Positions 25,804 to 33,790 of a stretch of DNA of 64,000 bases are shown in pieces. Under the pieces are notes generated by a model. It was not told the DNA's origin and made no database searches. It saw only the letters and a program-made list of their open reading frames with translations. Source of the DNA: Lactonifactor sp. BIOML-A5 (GTDB lineage Bacteria > Bacillota > Clostridia > Lachnospirales > Lachnospiraceae); contig NZ_WKYV01000014.1 of the NCBI RefSeq assembly GCF_009677585.1, positions 1 to 64,000 on the forward strand, given 5' to 3'. Each line of letters opens with the position of its first letter. The stretch's first letter is position 1. The position numbers and the translations under genes are program-made.

Positions 25804-25896
25804 TCAGTATGAAAGGCGTAAAGCCACGGTGAACAGCAAGCGATTTTTTGACAGCCTGCGCTCTGTCGCATTATGTCGAAACGCTTTTTCCTCCAT
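25804..25896 (-). CDS. Possible 30-residue leader peptide
   Basis: ATG with GGAGG 8 bases upstream opens a 30-codon frame (MEEKAFRHNATERR..., stop TGA). The corresponding region in copy C has a GTG start with the same ribosome site but a shifted downstream frame, so only the first dozen residues are conserved. Its position upstream of the terminator-like hairpin fits a leader peptide; it could also be incidental. Confidence 0.35.
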   Translation of the reverse strand: MEEKAFRHNATERRLSKNRLLFTVALRLSY

Positions 25897-25965
25897 GGCG
25901 GCTCCCTCCGTAAGCCGCCGATCCCGCCAGCGTCAGGGCGTCGTCAGTATGAGGGCATAAAGAAC

Positions 25966-26062
25966 GGCGGCCTTGATTTTCTCAAAGCCGCCGAAAAAGT
26001 AATATGGGCGTGTCAATAAGTCTGCTGCACGACGGCTTTTTTTCTTTTGCCATCGTCCGGCA
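25966..26062 (-). repeat. GGCGGC-hairpin segment, operon 3' flank, copy 1
   Basis: GGCGGC (25,966-25,971) pairs with GCCGCC (25,987-25,992), followed by CGGCTTTTTTTC. The same roughly 100-base segment occurs at 37,776-37,880 and 44,921-45,034, each time just past the last gene of a minus-strand operon. Acts as a terminator region and marks a cassette joint. Confidence 0.75.
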
Positions 26063-26075
26063 GATAATGAAAATA

Positions 26076-26435
26076 TTATGTTTTAGGTTCAGGATTTACT
26101 AATGCCTTTACTTTCGCAATGAAATCACAGTCGGTTTTGCAGCAGAAAACGCCGCCATAAAATTTTGTCTGTTGTTCAATCAGGAAATCATCGTCGCCAG
26201 ACATAAGCAGGAAAGGGACAGTGATCCCTTTTTGACGAATTTCTTCGAGCAAATCCAGTCCTGTGCCATCCCGCATATTATAATCAGAACAGATTGCTTC
26301 GACTTTTTGATGTTCCAGCAATCGCAACGCATCTTTTACCCCTGTTGCTGTATAAACCTCAAAATATTTTTCTAAAGCAGAGGTCAAAAAACCTAAAAAA
26401 CCCAAATTGTCGTCTATGACAAGCAATTTTCTCAT
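26076..26435 (-). CDS. Stand-alone response-regulator receiver
   Basis: 119 residues consisting of only a receiver domain: DDN at 8-10, phospho-acceptor Asp51 (CSDYNMRDGTG), Ser79 and Lys100 (CCKTD). There is no output domain. It is the last gene of the module that begins at 32,028, 64 bases after the permease gene. It could be phosphorylated by the kinase at 30,220 and act as a phosphate sink or protein-binding switch, for instance on the sigma-like protein encoded next; that role is inferred. Confidence 0.85.
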   Translation of the reverse strand: MRKLLVIDDNLGFLGFLTSALEKYFEVYTATGVKDALRLLEHQKVEAICSDYNMRDGTGLDLLEEIRQKGITVPFLLMSGDDDFLIEQQTKFYGGVFCCKTDCDFIAKVKALVNPEPKT

Positions 26436-26499
26436 TAACTTCCCCCTTCTATCAGCTCCTTATTATGTTCTTATCTGATTGGTGGTTAGAAAATCAGAA

Positions 26500-27231
26500 T
26501 TATTTTGCTTTCCTGTTCAGCCCTTTCAGAATGAACAGCGCCAGAACAGCACAGGCCAGCAGAACCACAACACCGATGAAAACCTGGGTTATGCTTGCAT
26601 CGTAATAGCCGGAGATATTGAAAACGGCTGTCATGGGATATACTGTCTTTAGCTGGTTGGACATACTTGCGAACAGCCCGGCGAACGAATAAATTTCAGC
26701 AAATACCAGCGCCAGCCAGTAACCCTTCTTCATCCGGGCCACCAAAGCGATAATCGGAGAAATGGCAAAAAACACGCCGATCCCGTCCAGAAGATATGTT
26801 TTCAAGTTTCCCAAAACAAGGCCAATGGATAGAGCTTCAAAGTGTAAAACAGCCTCAATGAGAAAGGTAATAGCAAAAAGCAGAAGATAGATCAGGACGC
26901 TGAACACAAGGGCCAGCACCATTTTGGTAAGCGTCAGCTTCACTTCATCCACGGGAATGAGCCGCAGGGATTTTAGGGTGTCCTCCTGTTCCTCCCGGCA
27001 GATCATATAGCTGCCCAGCAGGGCAATGACCGCAGGCAACACATAAAAGGTGGCAAGGGATTGGGCCGCTGTCATAAACCATCCGGCACCGTCAATATAG
27101 CGGCTTTCATAGAACGTGAACTGACCCTGTGCAAAGACAATCAACGCCACCATGACCGTTGCAAAACCGGCAATCCACAAGATTTTAGAACGGCGGAGTT
27201 TCCGGCGCTCCGCCCAAAGTAAAAGCTCCAT
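26500..27231 (-). CDS. ABC-2 type permease, peptide-resistance module 1 (second of pair)
   Basis: 243 residues with a short basic N-terminus (AERRKLRRSKIL) and six hydrophobic segments, similar in plan to the adjacent permease (also 243 residues) and to LanE/LanG proteins. Follows that gene by 12 bases. Probably the membrane partner of the ATPase at 27,968. Confidence 0.8.
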   Translation of the reverse strand: MELLLWAERRKLRRSKILWIAGFATVMVALIVFAQGQFTFYESRYIDGAGWFMTAAQSLATFYVLPAVIALLGSYMICREEQEDTLKSLRLIPVDEVKLTLTKMVLALVFSVLIYLLLFAITFLIEAVLHFEALSIGLVLGNLKTYLLDGIGVFFAISPIIALVARMKKGYWLALVFAEIYSFAGLFASMSNQLKTVYPMTAVFNISGYYDASITQVFIGVVVLLACAVLALFILKGLNRKAK

Positions 27232-27243
27232 TTCAAATGCACC

Positions 27244-27975
27244 TCACTTTCTCTTTTTCAAAGCAGCCCCAGCCAGCAGGACAGAAGCAACGCCCCACAC
27301 GCCTATGCAGAGGAACGCCCCCGGAATGTTGAGTGGCTGGGTAATTACGACACCCGGAATATCCCGCATAACAATGGCGGTCATGCTGGACAGCGGATGC
27401 AGGTACATATTCACCATCAAGAGGATAAAGCCGAGGAATGTATAAACCAGCGTCAGGCAGACGGGAAGAATATACCCCTTCTGCGCTGCGGCAGCCGCCA
27501 GTATTGGCAGCACCGCAAAGGCGGTCAGCAGAGAGATTTCCATACACTTCCGCAGAAGATAAAGGACGCTCCCGGTGTCAAAAGCAATATAGCCGGGCAG
27601 GACGCCGGTAAGGATGGACGCGGCTGCGGTAATCAGCATGAAGCAGACCGAGTACACCAGCACCACAGCAAATTTGCTGAAAAAGTACGCCATCTTATTG
27701 ACCGGCACAATCCAGAGCTGTTTGAGCATATCATATTGGTTTTCGTTATACATCAGCATGGTACACAGCATCCCCAGCACCACCGGCAGGATAATCCACG
27801 GGGTATAGCTGAACGCCGTCCATTTGTAAAACTCGATGGGTTCCACGCCGGTTCCCTTAACACTTGCGAAGTAGAACACGGCGGCCAGCGGCATAAACAG
27901 AGCTGCCAGCAGCATGAGCCAGATAAATGTTCTCCGGCGCAGCTTTAGAAATTCAACCTGTATCAGTTTAAGCAA
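27244..27975 (-). CDS. ABC-2 type permease, peptide-resistance module 1 (first of pair)
   Basis: 243 residues if the TTG at 27,975 is the start: it lies just before the stop of the ATPase gene (8-base overlap), follows GGGGGAG, and gives the N-terminus LKLIQVEFLKLRRRTFIWLM expected for this family. The open frame upstream of it (to 28,137) runs through the ATPase gene and is not protein-like. Six hydrophobic segments. LanE-type role inferred from context. Confidence 0.82.
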   Translation of the reverse strand: MLKLIQVEFLKLRRRTFIWLMLLAALFMPLAAVFYFASVKGTGVEPIEFYKWTAFSYTPWIILPVVLGMLCTMLMYNENQYDMLKQLWIVPVNKMAYFFSKFAVVLVYSVCFMLITAAASILTGVLPGYIAFDTGSVLYLLRKCMEISLLTAFAVLPILAAAAAQKGYILPVCLTLVYTFLGFILLMVNMYLHPLSSMTAIVMRDIPGVVITQPLNIPGAFLCIGVWGVASVLLAGAALKKRK

Positions 27976-28891
27976 TGCCCTCTCCCCCCGTAATCTGCTT
28001 GAAATAGTCCTCAAGGGTATCATTGCAGATTTGGGAGCTGATAACAGCCACATCCTGCACCACAAGGGCCTTGTTGATTGCCGCCATATCCAGTGCGGTG
28101 TCATAGAGTCGCAGGTTATGTTCGTCCTGCACCGCATAATCCATCACATGGAACTGCCGTTCCAAAATCAGAGAGGCTTTGGGGACATCCGACACCTGAA
28201 GCTGAATGTATTTCCGATTTTTCTTTTCCAAATCCTCCATGCTGCTTTCTTCCAGCAGTACGCCGTGGTCGATAATTCCAATATCGTCTGCCAGAAGCGC
28301 AATTTCAGAAAGAATGTGGCTGGAAATCAGAATGGTTTTGCCGCGATCCACGCTTAAATCCTTGATAAAGTTCCGCACTTCGGCAATGCCGATGGGATCA
28401 AGCCCGTTGGTCGGTTCGTCGAGGATCAAAAGCTCCGGGTCATGCAGGATGGCGTTGGCAATGCCGAGGCGCTGTTTCATACCGAGAGAATATTTGCTGA
28501 ACAGCTTTTTGTCCCGGTAAGGAAGCCCCACGACTTCCAGTGCGTTCTTGACGGCGTTGGGCCGGGGCGTCCCGCGCAGCTTCGCAAAGATTTCAAGATT
28601 TTCTGTGCCGGTCAGGTTGGGGTAAAAGCCGGGGGTTTCGATGATGGCCCCAATGCGGGGATAAATGCGCTTCTCATGGCCTTTGATGTTCTGGCCGAAT
28701 ACATCCACTTCGCCGGAAGTGATTGGAGTAAGGCCCAAAATCATTTTCATAATGGTGGTTTTACCGGCTCCATTCCGGCCCAAAAGCCCGTAAATCCGGC
28801 CCGGCTTCACATGAATATCCACAGAGCTGACGGCGGTTTGCTCGCCGTAAATCTTCGTCAGCTTTTTGGTTTCAATCACAAAGTCACTCAT
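27968..28891 (-). CDS. ABC ATPase, LanF/BcrA type, module 1
   Basis: 307 residues: Walker A GRNGAGKTT, signature YSLGMKQRLG, Walker B LLILDEPTNGLD, switch His in ISSHILSE, plus a roughly 80-residue C-terminal extension typical of BcrA-like exporters. AIIETPGFYPNLTGTENL marks the antimicrobial-peptide subgroup. Lies 18 bases after the lipoprotein gene; powers the two permeases downstream and perhaps the one at 29,347. Confidence 0.93.
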   Translation of the reverse strand: MSDFVIETKKLTKIYGEQTAVSSVDIHVKPGRIYGLLGRNGAGKTTIMKMILGLTPITSGEVDVFGQNIKGHEKRIYPRIGAIIETPGFYPNLTGTENLEIFAKLRGTPRPNAVKNALEVVGLPYRDKKLFSKYSLGMKQRLGIANAILHDPELLILDEPTNGLDPIGIAEVRNFIKDLSVDRGKTILISSHILSEIALLADDIGIIDHGVLLEESSMEDLEKKNRKYIQLQVSDVPKASLILERQFHVMDYAVQDEHNLRLYDTALDMAAINKALVVQDVAVISSQICNDTLEDYFKQITGGEGIA

Positions 28892-28908
28892 AAATATGCC
28901 TCTCTTTC

Positions 28909-29334
28909 TTATTCTGCTTCATTTTTCCAAATGACATAGTTGTAAAGGCTGCCATCCGGGGAGTAGTTGATAAATACTTTGAAATCGCCCTTTTCACAGG
29001 GAATGACAAACTCAACACGGATTTGGTCGGAGTGTTCCGGCACATAGCAGGACACCTCCGGGGAAGCGTTCTCCGGCAGCCCGCCCAGCTTATCGGCTTC
29101 TTCCTTCCATGTTTCCTGTATTGCCTCCGCAGAAGTGTTGTCTTGTACGCCCTGCGGCAGCGCATTGAAGAAAGTTTCAAAATCTCCATCCATCATCTGG
29201 TTAAAGTATTCGGTAGCTTCCTCTGTAATAGCCTGTTGGTCGGGAGCCTCGCTGGAAGATGGGGCGGCCTGCTGGCAGGCGCAAAGCGAAAAAGCGAACA
29301 GAACACAGAGGAATAAACTAATCAATCGTTTCAT
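28909..29334 (-). CDS. Small lipoprotein, DUF3887-like
   Basis: 141 residues with a lipoprotein signal (SLCAC, lipidated Cys20) and a short acidic linker. The domain TEYFNQMMDGDFETFFNALP..., with a secreted alpha/beta character, resembles DUF3887. Tethered outside the membrane and embedded in an ABC operon, it may bind peptide antibiotics as the immunity lipoproteins (LanI) do; this is inference. Confidence 0.75.
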   Translation of the reverse strand: MKRLISLFLCVLFAFSLCACQQAAPSSSEAPDQQAITEEATEYFNQMMDGDFETFFNALPQGVQDNTSAEAIQETWKEEADKLGGLPENASPEVSCYVPEHSDQIRVEFVIPCEKGDFKVFINYSPDGSLYNYVIWKNEAE

Positions 29335-29346
29335 AGGTCTTTCCTT

Positions 29347-30114
29347 TCAGTAAGATTGCTTTTTTAGAGCCACAACGGATGCGACGGCAAATGCTGCACC
29401 GATCAGGAGCAGAGAACCGGCACAAACAAGCGGCGAAGTATGGGGCAAAACGCCTTGCATCAGGCTTTCTACCATAGCGGCGGCTGCTTCGGAAATATGG
29501 GGATAAATCCCCATCACGCTTGCCAGCGGGTGTATTCCCGTAAGATAGGCAGGGGCAATGACTACGGGAACCAGATAAAGCAGCGTCGCGCCAATCGGCA
29601 GAATATATCCTTTTGACAGCGTGGCAAGAAACACAATCGGAAGCATGGCTATGGGGATCAGAAGCCCGCCCGTCAGATACAACAGGCCAGCATCCATCAG
29701 TGTTTGGGCGTTCAGGTCGGGAAAGCCCCCGGCAATCAGCCCGCCGACAACACATAAAAGAAAGGTAATCAGGCACAGCCCCACAGACATCAGGATCACC
29801 ACAGCGACTTTTGAAAAGTATAGCTGCGCTTTTGTGATAGGAATGATGAGCAGTTCTTTCAGCGTATCGTTCTTGTGTTCGTCAAAAAATAAGGTTGTGG
29901 CGAACATTCCCAGCACAATCGGCAGGAACAGGCTGGACAGGTTCTTAAACGCCAGTGTATAGAGGTCGCCAAAGCTATCCATGTAGGGGCTGCTCCTTGC
30001 AATGCTGCAAGCCCGCTCAATCGCAAACGCCCCAAACAGCAGCGTCAGGGCCAAAATACACCAGACAATCTTATTCCGCTTCCATTTCTGGATTTCAGTT
30101 GCAATGATCGTCAT
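29347..30114 (-). CDS. ABC-2 type permease, module 1 (third permease)
   Basis: 255 residues and six hydrophobic segments. The ATG at 30,114 is used because AAAGGAGG lies 7 bases before it and an upstream in-frame ATG (30,132) is part of that site. N-terminus TEIQKWKRNKIVW resembles LanE-like permeases. Having three permeases for a single visible ATPase is unusual; it may share the ATPase or be the remnant of another transporter. Confidence 0.8.
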   Translation of the reverse strand: MTIIATEIQKWKRNKIVWCILALTLLFGAFAIERACSIARSSPYMDSFGDLYTLAFKNLSSLFLPIVLGMFATTLFFDEHKNDTLKELLIIPITKAQLYFSKVAVVILMSVGLCLITFLLCVVGGLIAGGFPDLNAQTLMDAGLLYLTGGLLIPIAMLPIVFLATLSKGYILPIGATLLYLVPVVIAPAYLTGIHPLASVMGIYPHISEAAAAMVESLMQGVLPHTSPLVCAGSLLLIGAAFAVASVVALKKQSY

Positions 30115-30219
30115 GCGGTTTCCTCCTTTCATGGTTCCTATTATAAGGGACGAACCTTGCCATAACCTTGCCGAAATCTTGTTTTAACCTTGCTTTGAAC
30201 GCAAGAAAGCCCTGCGCGG

Positions 30220-31149
30220 TCACAGGGCTTTCGGAAGTATGATGGTAAAGGTTGTACCAGCTCCGGGGACACTGGTTGCCGTGATGGTTCCTTTATGGAC
30301 GCTCACCAGTTCCTTAGCAATGGAGAGGCCCAGCCCGTTCCCTTTGGCAGACCGGGAATGGTCGCATTGATACATCCGTTCAAAGATATGGGGAAGATCA
30401 GCGGCGGAAATCCCTTTCCCGTTATCGGCTAACATGATTTTTGCCTGCTGCTCCGTTTCGGTTATGGTCAGGGACACTTGCCTTGCGTCGCTGTGCGTCA
30501 GGATATTTTGCAGCAGGTTATTGAGAATACGGGTGTAGGCGGTGGGGTCAACCCTTGTCATGTATTCTGTTTCAGGTATCTCTATCTCGTAGGTAAGGTC
30601 GTGGTTTTCCAGTAACGGCACCCAGTCAGCCATAATGTTGCGGGAAAGCTCGTTCAGGTCGCAGACTTCAAAATGAAAAATCTGCTCCCCGGCATCCAGC
30701 TTCACCCATTCAAACAGGGCGGTCACAAAGTCTTTCAGATGATGGGCTTTTTCCGTAGCCACACGAATATATTCTTCCTGCTCGGCTCCTGTTACCATCT
30801 TGCTTTCCACGGCCTCCAAATAGCCTACCAGAGAGGCAAGAGGGGTTTTCACATCATGGGAAAGGCTTGTCATAAGCCGCTTATAAGCCTGCTCGGATTG
30901 TTTTTGCTGGATAAGCCGGGATTGGCTGCTCATGGCGATCTCGTTGATGTCATAACAGATCTGCTTCGTCAGGTCGCTTTTCCGCGCCAGTACACGGCGG
31001 TTCAGGTTCCCGTTCTTTATATCCGTCAGGGCATCTTTAATAAGGGAAAGCTGGCCCCGGACGCGGTGAAGTTTTGCCAAAAGGTAAGCAATCACCAGCA
31101 GGGCAATCAATAAGGCCAGCAGCAGATAAAGGTTCATCTCCATGCTCAT
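30220..31149 (-). CDS. Sensor histidine kinase, module 1
   Basis: 309 residues with one N-terminal membrane segment (LYLLLALLIALLVIAYLLA), almost no external domain, a coiled linker, HisKA with TSLSHDVKTP (phospho-His near 105), and HATPase_c motifs NNLLQN, DNGKGIS and GLGLSIAKEL. The lack of an external sensor domain is the 'intramembrane-sensing' layout of BceS/LanK-type kinases, which detect peptide antibiotics through their transporter. Overlaps the response regulator by four bases. Confidence 0.92.
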   Translation of the reverse strand: MSMEMNLYLLLALLIALLVIAYLLAKLHRVRGQLSLIKDALTDIKNGNLNRRVLARKSDLTKQICYDINEIAMSSQSRLIQQKQSEQAYKRLMTSLSHDVKTPLASLVGYLEAVESKMVTGAEQEEYIRVATEKAHHLKDFVTALFEWVKLDAGEQIFHFEVCDLNELSRNIMADWVPLLENHDLTYEIEIPETEYMTRVDPTAYTRILNNLLQNILTHSDARQVSLTITETEQQAKIMLADNGKGISAADLPHIFERMYQCDHSRSAKGNGLGLSIAKELVSVHKGTITATSVPGAGTTFTIILPKAL

Positions 31150-31847
31150 GCCTCCTTATTGAACCGATACCCCACACCCCGGACAGTCTGGATATAAAAC
31201 GGCTGTTCTGGATTTGGCTCGATTTTCTTCCGCAGTTTGCTGATAAAAGACATGATGTTGCTGTCGTCAAAGGCATATTCCTCCGCCCATACCTGCGTGT
31301 AAATCTGCTTCTTGGTAAACACCCGGCCTTTGTTGGACGCCAGAAACAGAAGCAGGTCAAATTCCTTGCCGGTCAGCTCTACCGGGAGATTTTGAACTGT
31401 CACCGTCCGATTGACTTTATCAATCACCATATCTTTCAGCAGCATAGTAGCGGCCTCGTTCCCGGCCACGGGATTTAAGGTGGTATAGCGCCGGATCAGG
31501 GAATTGACGCGAGCCATCAGCTCGTTAATGCTGAAAGGTTTTGTCAGGTAATCGTCCGCCCCCAGCCGCAGGCCAGAAACTTTATCTTCCTCATCGCTTT
31601 TGGCGGTCAGCATCAGCACCGGCACATTATTCTTCTCCCGAATTTTCTGTAATACCTGAAAGCCGTCCATATCCGGCATCATCACATCCAGAATAATCAG
31701 GGAACAGGTGTCTTTGTTTTCTTCCAGCAGCCGCAAGCCCTCTAAACCGCCATGCGCCACCACCGCAGACAAATTTTCCTGTTCCACGCATTTCTTCATC
31801 AAGGCACAAAGCTCCTTATCATCGTCTATAATCAAAACACTATTCAT
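31146..31847 (-). CDS. OmpR-family response regulator, module 1
   Basis: 233 residues. Receiver with DDD (8-10), Asp near 54 in LIILDVMMPDMDG and KPFSINEL Lys; C-terminal winged helix ending GVGYRFN. Its start overlaps the end of the small HTH gene and its end overlaps the kinase start, so three regulatory genes are coupled. Probably controls the operon in which it lies. Confidence 0.94.
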   Translation of the reverse strand: MNSVLIIDDDKELCALMKKCVEQENLSAVVAHGGLEGLRLLEENKDTCSLIILDVMMPDMDGFQVLQKIREKNNVPVLMLTAKSDEEDKVSGLRLGADDYLTKPFSINELMARVNSLIRRYTTLNPVAGNEAATMLLKDMVIDKVNRTVTVQNLPVELTGKEFDLLLFLASNKGRVFTKKQIYTQVWAEEYAFDDSNIMSFISKLRKKIEPNPEQPFYIQTVRGVGYRFNKEA

Positions 31848-32028
31848 GTTTCAATGCCCTCCCTTGCTTTGTCCTGCCGTCCACCGGCTTTTTTGCATCT
31901 TTGGGGATTAGCCAAACCGTTCCCATTTTTTCAGCTCCCGGAATGCGTCCCTCGGAGCAATAATAATTGATCTGCCGTGGAGAAATTCCCCATTTCTCGC
32001 CGGCTTCTCTTAAAGTCATATAATCCAT
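31840..32028 (-). CDS. Small MerR/excisionase-like HTH protein
   Basis: 62 residues: YMTLREAGEKWGISPRQINYYCSEGRIPGAEK is a helix-turn-helix of the excisionase/MerR group, followed by a Lys-rich tail. The ATG at 32,028 has GGAGG 8 bases upstream; a longer in-frame GTG start is less likely. It is the first gene of module 1 and could be its local regulator or a DNA-bending factor. Confidence 0.78.
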   Translation of the reverse strand: MDYMTLREAGEKWGISPRQINYYCSEGRIPGAEKMGTVWLIPKDAKKPVDGRTKQGRALKHE

Positions 32029-32048
32029 TGCACATACCTCCAGCACCT

Positions 32049-32077
32049 ATTATACTTCGCTCTTTCGAAGAATACAA
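32049..32077 (-). promoter_or_regulatory. Promoter with internal dyad for module 1
   Basis: On the minus strand TTGTAT (-35), 17 bases, TATAAT (-10), about 20 bases before the HTH gene. The spacer holds CTTCG-N6-CGAAG (32,055-32,070), an inverted repeat able to serve as an operator placed between the boxes. Confidence 0.65.
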
Positions 32078-32134
32078 GCCAAGAAACATGAACGCCTAAA
32101 TAAGAATATGAAAAATAAGTATAAACGATATAAA

Positions 32135-32169
32135 AGGAACCTCTTGCGTTATCAAAGCAAGAGGTTCCT
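32135..32169 (-). terminator. Terminator of sigma cassette B
   Basis: AGGAACCTCTTGC pairs perfectly with 32,157-32,169 around a 9-base loop, followed on the minus strand by TTTTATATCG. Different in sequence from those of copies A and C, though in the same place. Confidence 0.88.
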
Positions 32170-32182
32170 CATTTGGTTTAAT

Positions 32183-32635
32183 TTAGCCCTCCAATAAGAG
32201 CTTCAACTTTTTAAGGACCTTCATTTTCCGAACATGAACAGCATTGCGGTACACGCCAAGCTCGTCTGCATATTGCCGTTCTGTCTTTTCCTCAAAGAAC
32301 AGCGCCTGGATCAGCGCACGTTCCTCTGGAGTCAGCAGGGAAAGCGCGGTATGTAGCCTGTCCACTTCCAGCTTGTGAAGCACCACGCTCTCCACACTTT
32401 CCTGCTCGTCGGAGAATTGCTGGGCATTTTCATCCACCAGCCGGTCCAAAGAATCTTCGCGGCTGGGGATGATCTGCACCACTTGGCCCTCCCTTCCGAG
32501 AACGAACCGCTCGGTTTTCAAATCGTTCTCAAAATAGCGCATTTTCCGGTCGCCCTGCATATAGGCCCGGTACACTTCATCCGTGACCTCAACATATTGG
32601 CCGCGAATCCATATTCTCTTTTTATCAGCGTCCAC
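32183..32635 (-). CDS. Sigma-70-like factor (region 4 only), cassette copy B
   Basis: 150 residues, nearly identical to copies A and C; differs from A at Arg48, Arg65, Tyr129 and in the last residues (LLLEG). GTG start with GGAGG as in A. It is preceded by the same attenuator-like leader, and lies upstream of module 1 and downstream of the XRE/Vex region, so it separates two modules. Confidence 0.88.
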   Translation of the reverse strand: MDADKKRIWIRGQYVEVTDEVYRAYMQGDRKMRYFENDLKTERFVLGREGQVVQIIPSREDSLDRLVDENAQQFSDEQESVESVVLHKLEVDRLHTALSLLTPEERALIQALFFEEKTERQYADELGVYRNAVHVRKMKVLKKLKLLLEG

Positions 32636-32652
32636 GCTGTTTTACCTCCGAT

Positions 32653-32777
32653 CAGTCTGAATTGCGAGAAATTCAGACTGGTCAGGCGGCCCCCTACAAC
32701 GTGGAAATGATGGGGTTCCGCTATATAGAAAAACGCACCTGCAGAATGGGACAACAGCCCCAACAGCAAGTGCGTTT
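32653..32777 (-). promoter_or_regulatory. Attenuator-like leader of sigma copy B
   Basis: AAACGCACCTGC (32,731-32,742) pairs with GCAAGTGCGTTT (32,766-32,777), then TTTTTC on the minus strand; the CAGTCTGAATT hairpin next to the ribosome site is also intact. Confidence 0.65.
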
Positions 32778-32829
32778 CCTTTTAGTTCGTGTAAATCATG
32801 GCATGATGGTTCAGTATGAAAGGCATAAT

Positions 32830-33096
32830 ATCCCGTTGAAAAACGGGAAGTTTTTTTGACCGTACACCGTCAAACAGGCGGCCTACGACATAGAATCATA
32901 CTCGCTGCTTCTAATGAGCAGCGGTGCGCAGGATGACCAACGCATGAAATATCCCTCCAGGCCAAAACGTGGTCTGGAGGGATGGCATGACAAACCACCC
33001 TGCCAAAACCTCGTTTTTTTTATTGGCAGGGCCATCTATGCAATTCGGATCAGTTCACTTTTCTCTGCACTGTCAGTTCTCTAAAATTTGAACTGC
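32830..33096. other. Intergenic stretch with two strong hairpins, no gene
   Basis: Contains ATCCCTCCAG...CTGGAGGGAT (about 32,948-32,980) and CCCTGCCAA...TTGGCAGGG (about 32,999-33,029), the latter with a T-run in its loop. No open frame of quality. It separates minus-strand cassette B from the plus-strand XRE gene, so the hairpins may be terminators or leader folds. Confidence 0.5.
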
Positions 33097-33119
33097 TATG
33101 CCATTATAAATCTGGCATA
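33097..33119. promoter_or_regulatory. Operator candidate upstream of the XRE gene
   Basis: TATGCCA (33,097-33,103) and TGGCATA (33,113-33,119) form a perfect 7-bp inverted repeat with a 9-base AT-rich spacer, 34 bases before the GTG start. Typical size and place for an autoregulatory XRE operator. Confidence 0.6.
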
Positions 33120-33152
33120 AATCTGTAAAATAGAAAGAGAGGTGAACTGTAG

Positions 33153-33485
33153 GTGCAGAGTAAACATGAAACGCTTGGTGAGATCATCAAGAATGCCCGC
33201 ATAAAAGCAGATATTACGGTCGAAGATCTGGCCGCCAAAGTCGGAGTAGGCGAAAGATTTATATATCGTATTGAGAACGAAGGCAAAAAGCCCAGCTATG
33301 ACATCCTCTACAAGCTGATTCGGGAGCTGTCCATTTTACCCGATCAGATTTTCTTCCCAGAAAAGCAGATTGAGGATTCTGAAATGGAAAGCCTTGTCCG
33401 TATGCTGTATAACTGCGATGAGCGTTCTATGCAGATCATCAAGGCGACAGTTAGGGCAGCCTTGGACAGCCAGCCCAAAGAGTAA
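33153..33485 (+). CDS. XRE-family transcriptional regulator
   Basis: 110 residues. The N-terminal helix-turn-helix (about 7-62: IKNARIKADITVEDLAAKVGVGERFIYRIENEG) is a Cro/CI type; the C-terminal 45 residues are unassigned. GTG start with GAGAGG 10 bases before. It is the only plus-strand gene of the ICE in this window and sits between cassettes, resembling the XRE regulators that control excision/transfer in Tn916-like elements. Its targets here are not known. Confidence 0.87.
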   Translation: MQSKHETLGEIIKNARIKADITVEDLAAKVGVGERFIYRIENEGKKPSYDILYKLIRELSILPDQIFFPEKQIEDSEMESLVRMLYNCDERSMQIIKATVRAALDSQPKE

Positions 33486-33535
33486 AAAAGAGCCGATGTC
33501 CGTGGGAAATTCTCACAGGTTCATCGGCTCTGCGT

Positions 33536-33709
33536 CTATGCGTCTGGCTCTTTGATGACAACGATATGTAATTGTTTCGCCTGGATTAAGCTCTCTCGTT
33601 TGCACTTTGGGCAGTAGAGAGGATAATTGACTAAAACCGTATCCTCCCTGATTCGATCACGGGTTTTATTCCCGCAGACGGGACAATAAACCCACTCTGT
33701 TTGCTGCAT
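33536..33709 (-). CDS. Cysteine-rich KTR-domain protein
   Basis: 57 residues: VYCPVCGNKTRDRIREDT and NYPLYCPKCKRE give two CxxC pairs around the KTR motif, typical of the Cys_rich_KTR family found on conjugative transposons next to resistance genes. It probably binds zinc; function unknown. The ATG at 33,709 has GGAGGTGAT before it. Confidence 0.82.
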   Translation of the reverse strand: MQQTEWVYCPVCGNKTRDRIREDTVLVNYPLYCPKCKRESLIQAKQLHIVVIKEPDA

Positions 33710-33790
33710 GGGAATCACCTCCATTCTCCTGTTTTCAAGACATGGCCGAGGGCTTGCTGCTCTGCAAGCCCGCCGGCGTGTCTTTTTTAT

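Larger units (their letters stand above)
25182..25822 (-). repeat. Sigma cassette repeat, copy A
   Basis: This approximately 640-base unit (sigma gene plus leader) recurs at 32,183-32,829 and 44,125-44,772 in the same orientation with very few differences. With copy C the similarity continues further, to about 26,050, including the GGCGGC hairpin segment. It forms direct repeats that bracket the accessory modules. Confidence 0.9.
32183..32829 (-). repeat. Sigma cassette repeat, copy B
   Basis: Same unit as 25,182-25,822 and 44,125-44,772. Similarity stops at about 32,829; beyond it (32,830-33,050) the sequence differs from both other copies. Confidence 0.9.

Noticed and set aside
12913..33119. 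A 16-base match (ATTATAAATCTGGCAT) near 12,915 and at 33,103
   Set aside because: A single AT-rich 16-mer match is expected about once by chance in 64 kb on two strands; contexts are unrelated.
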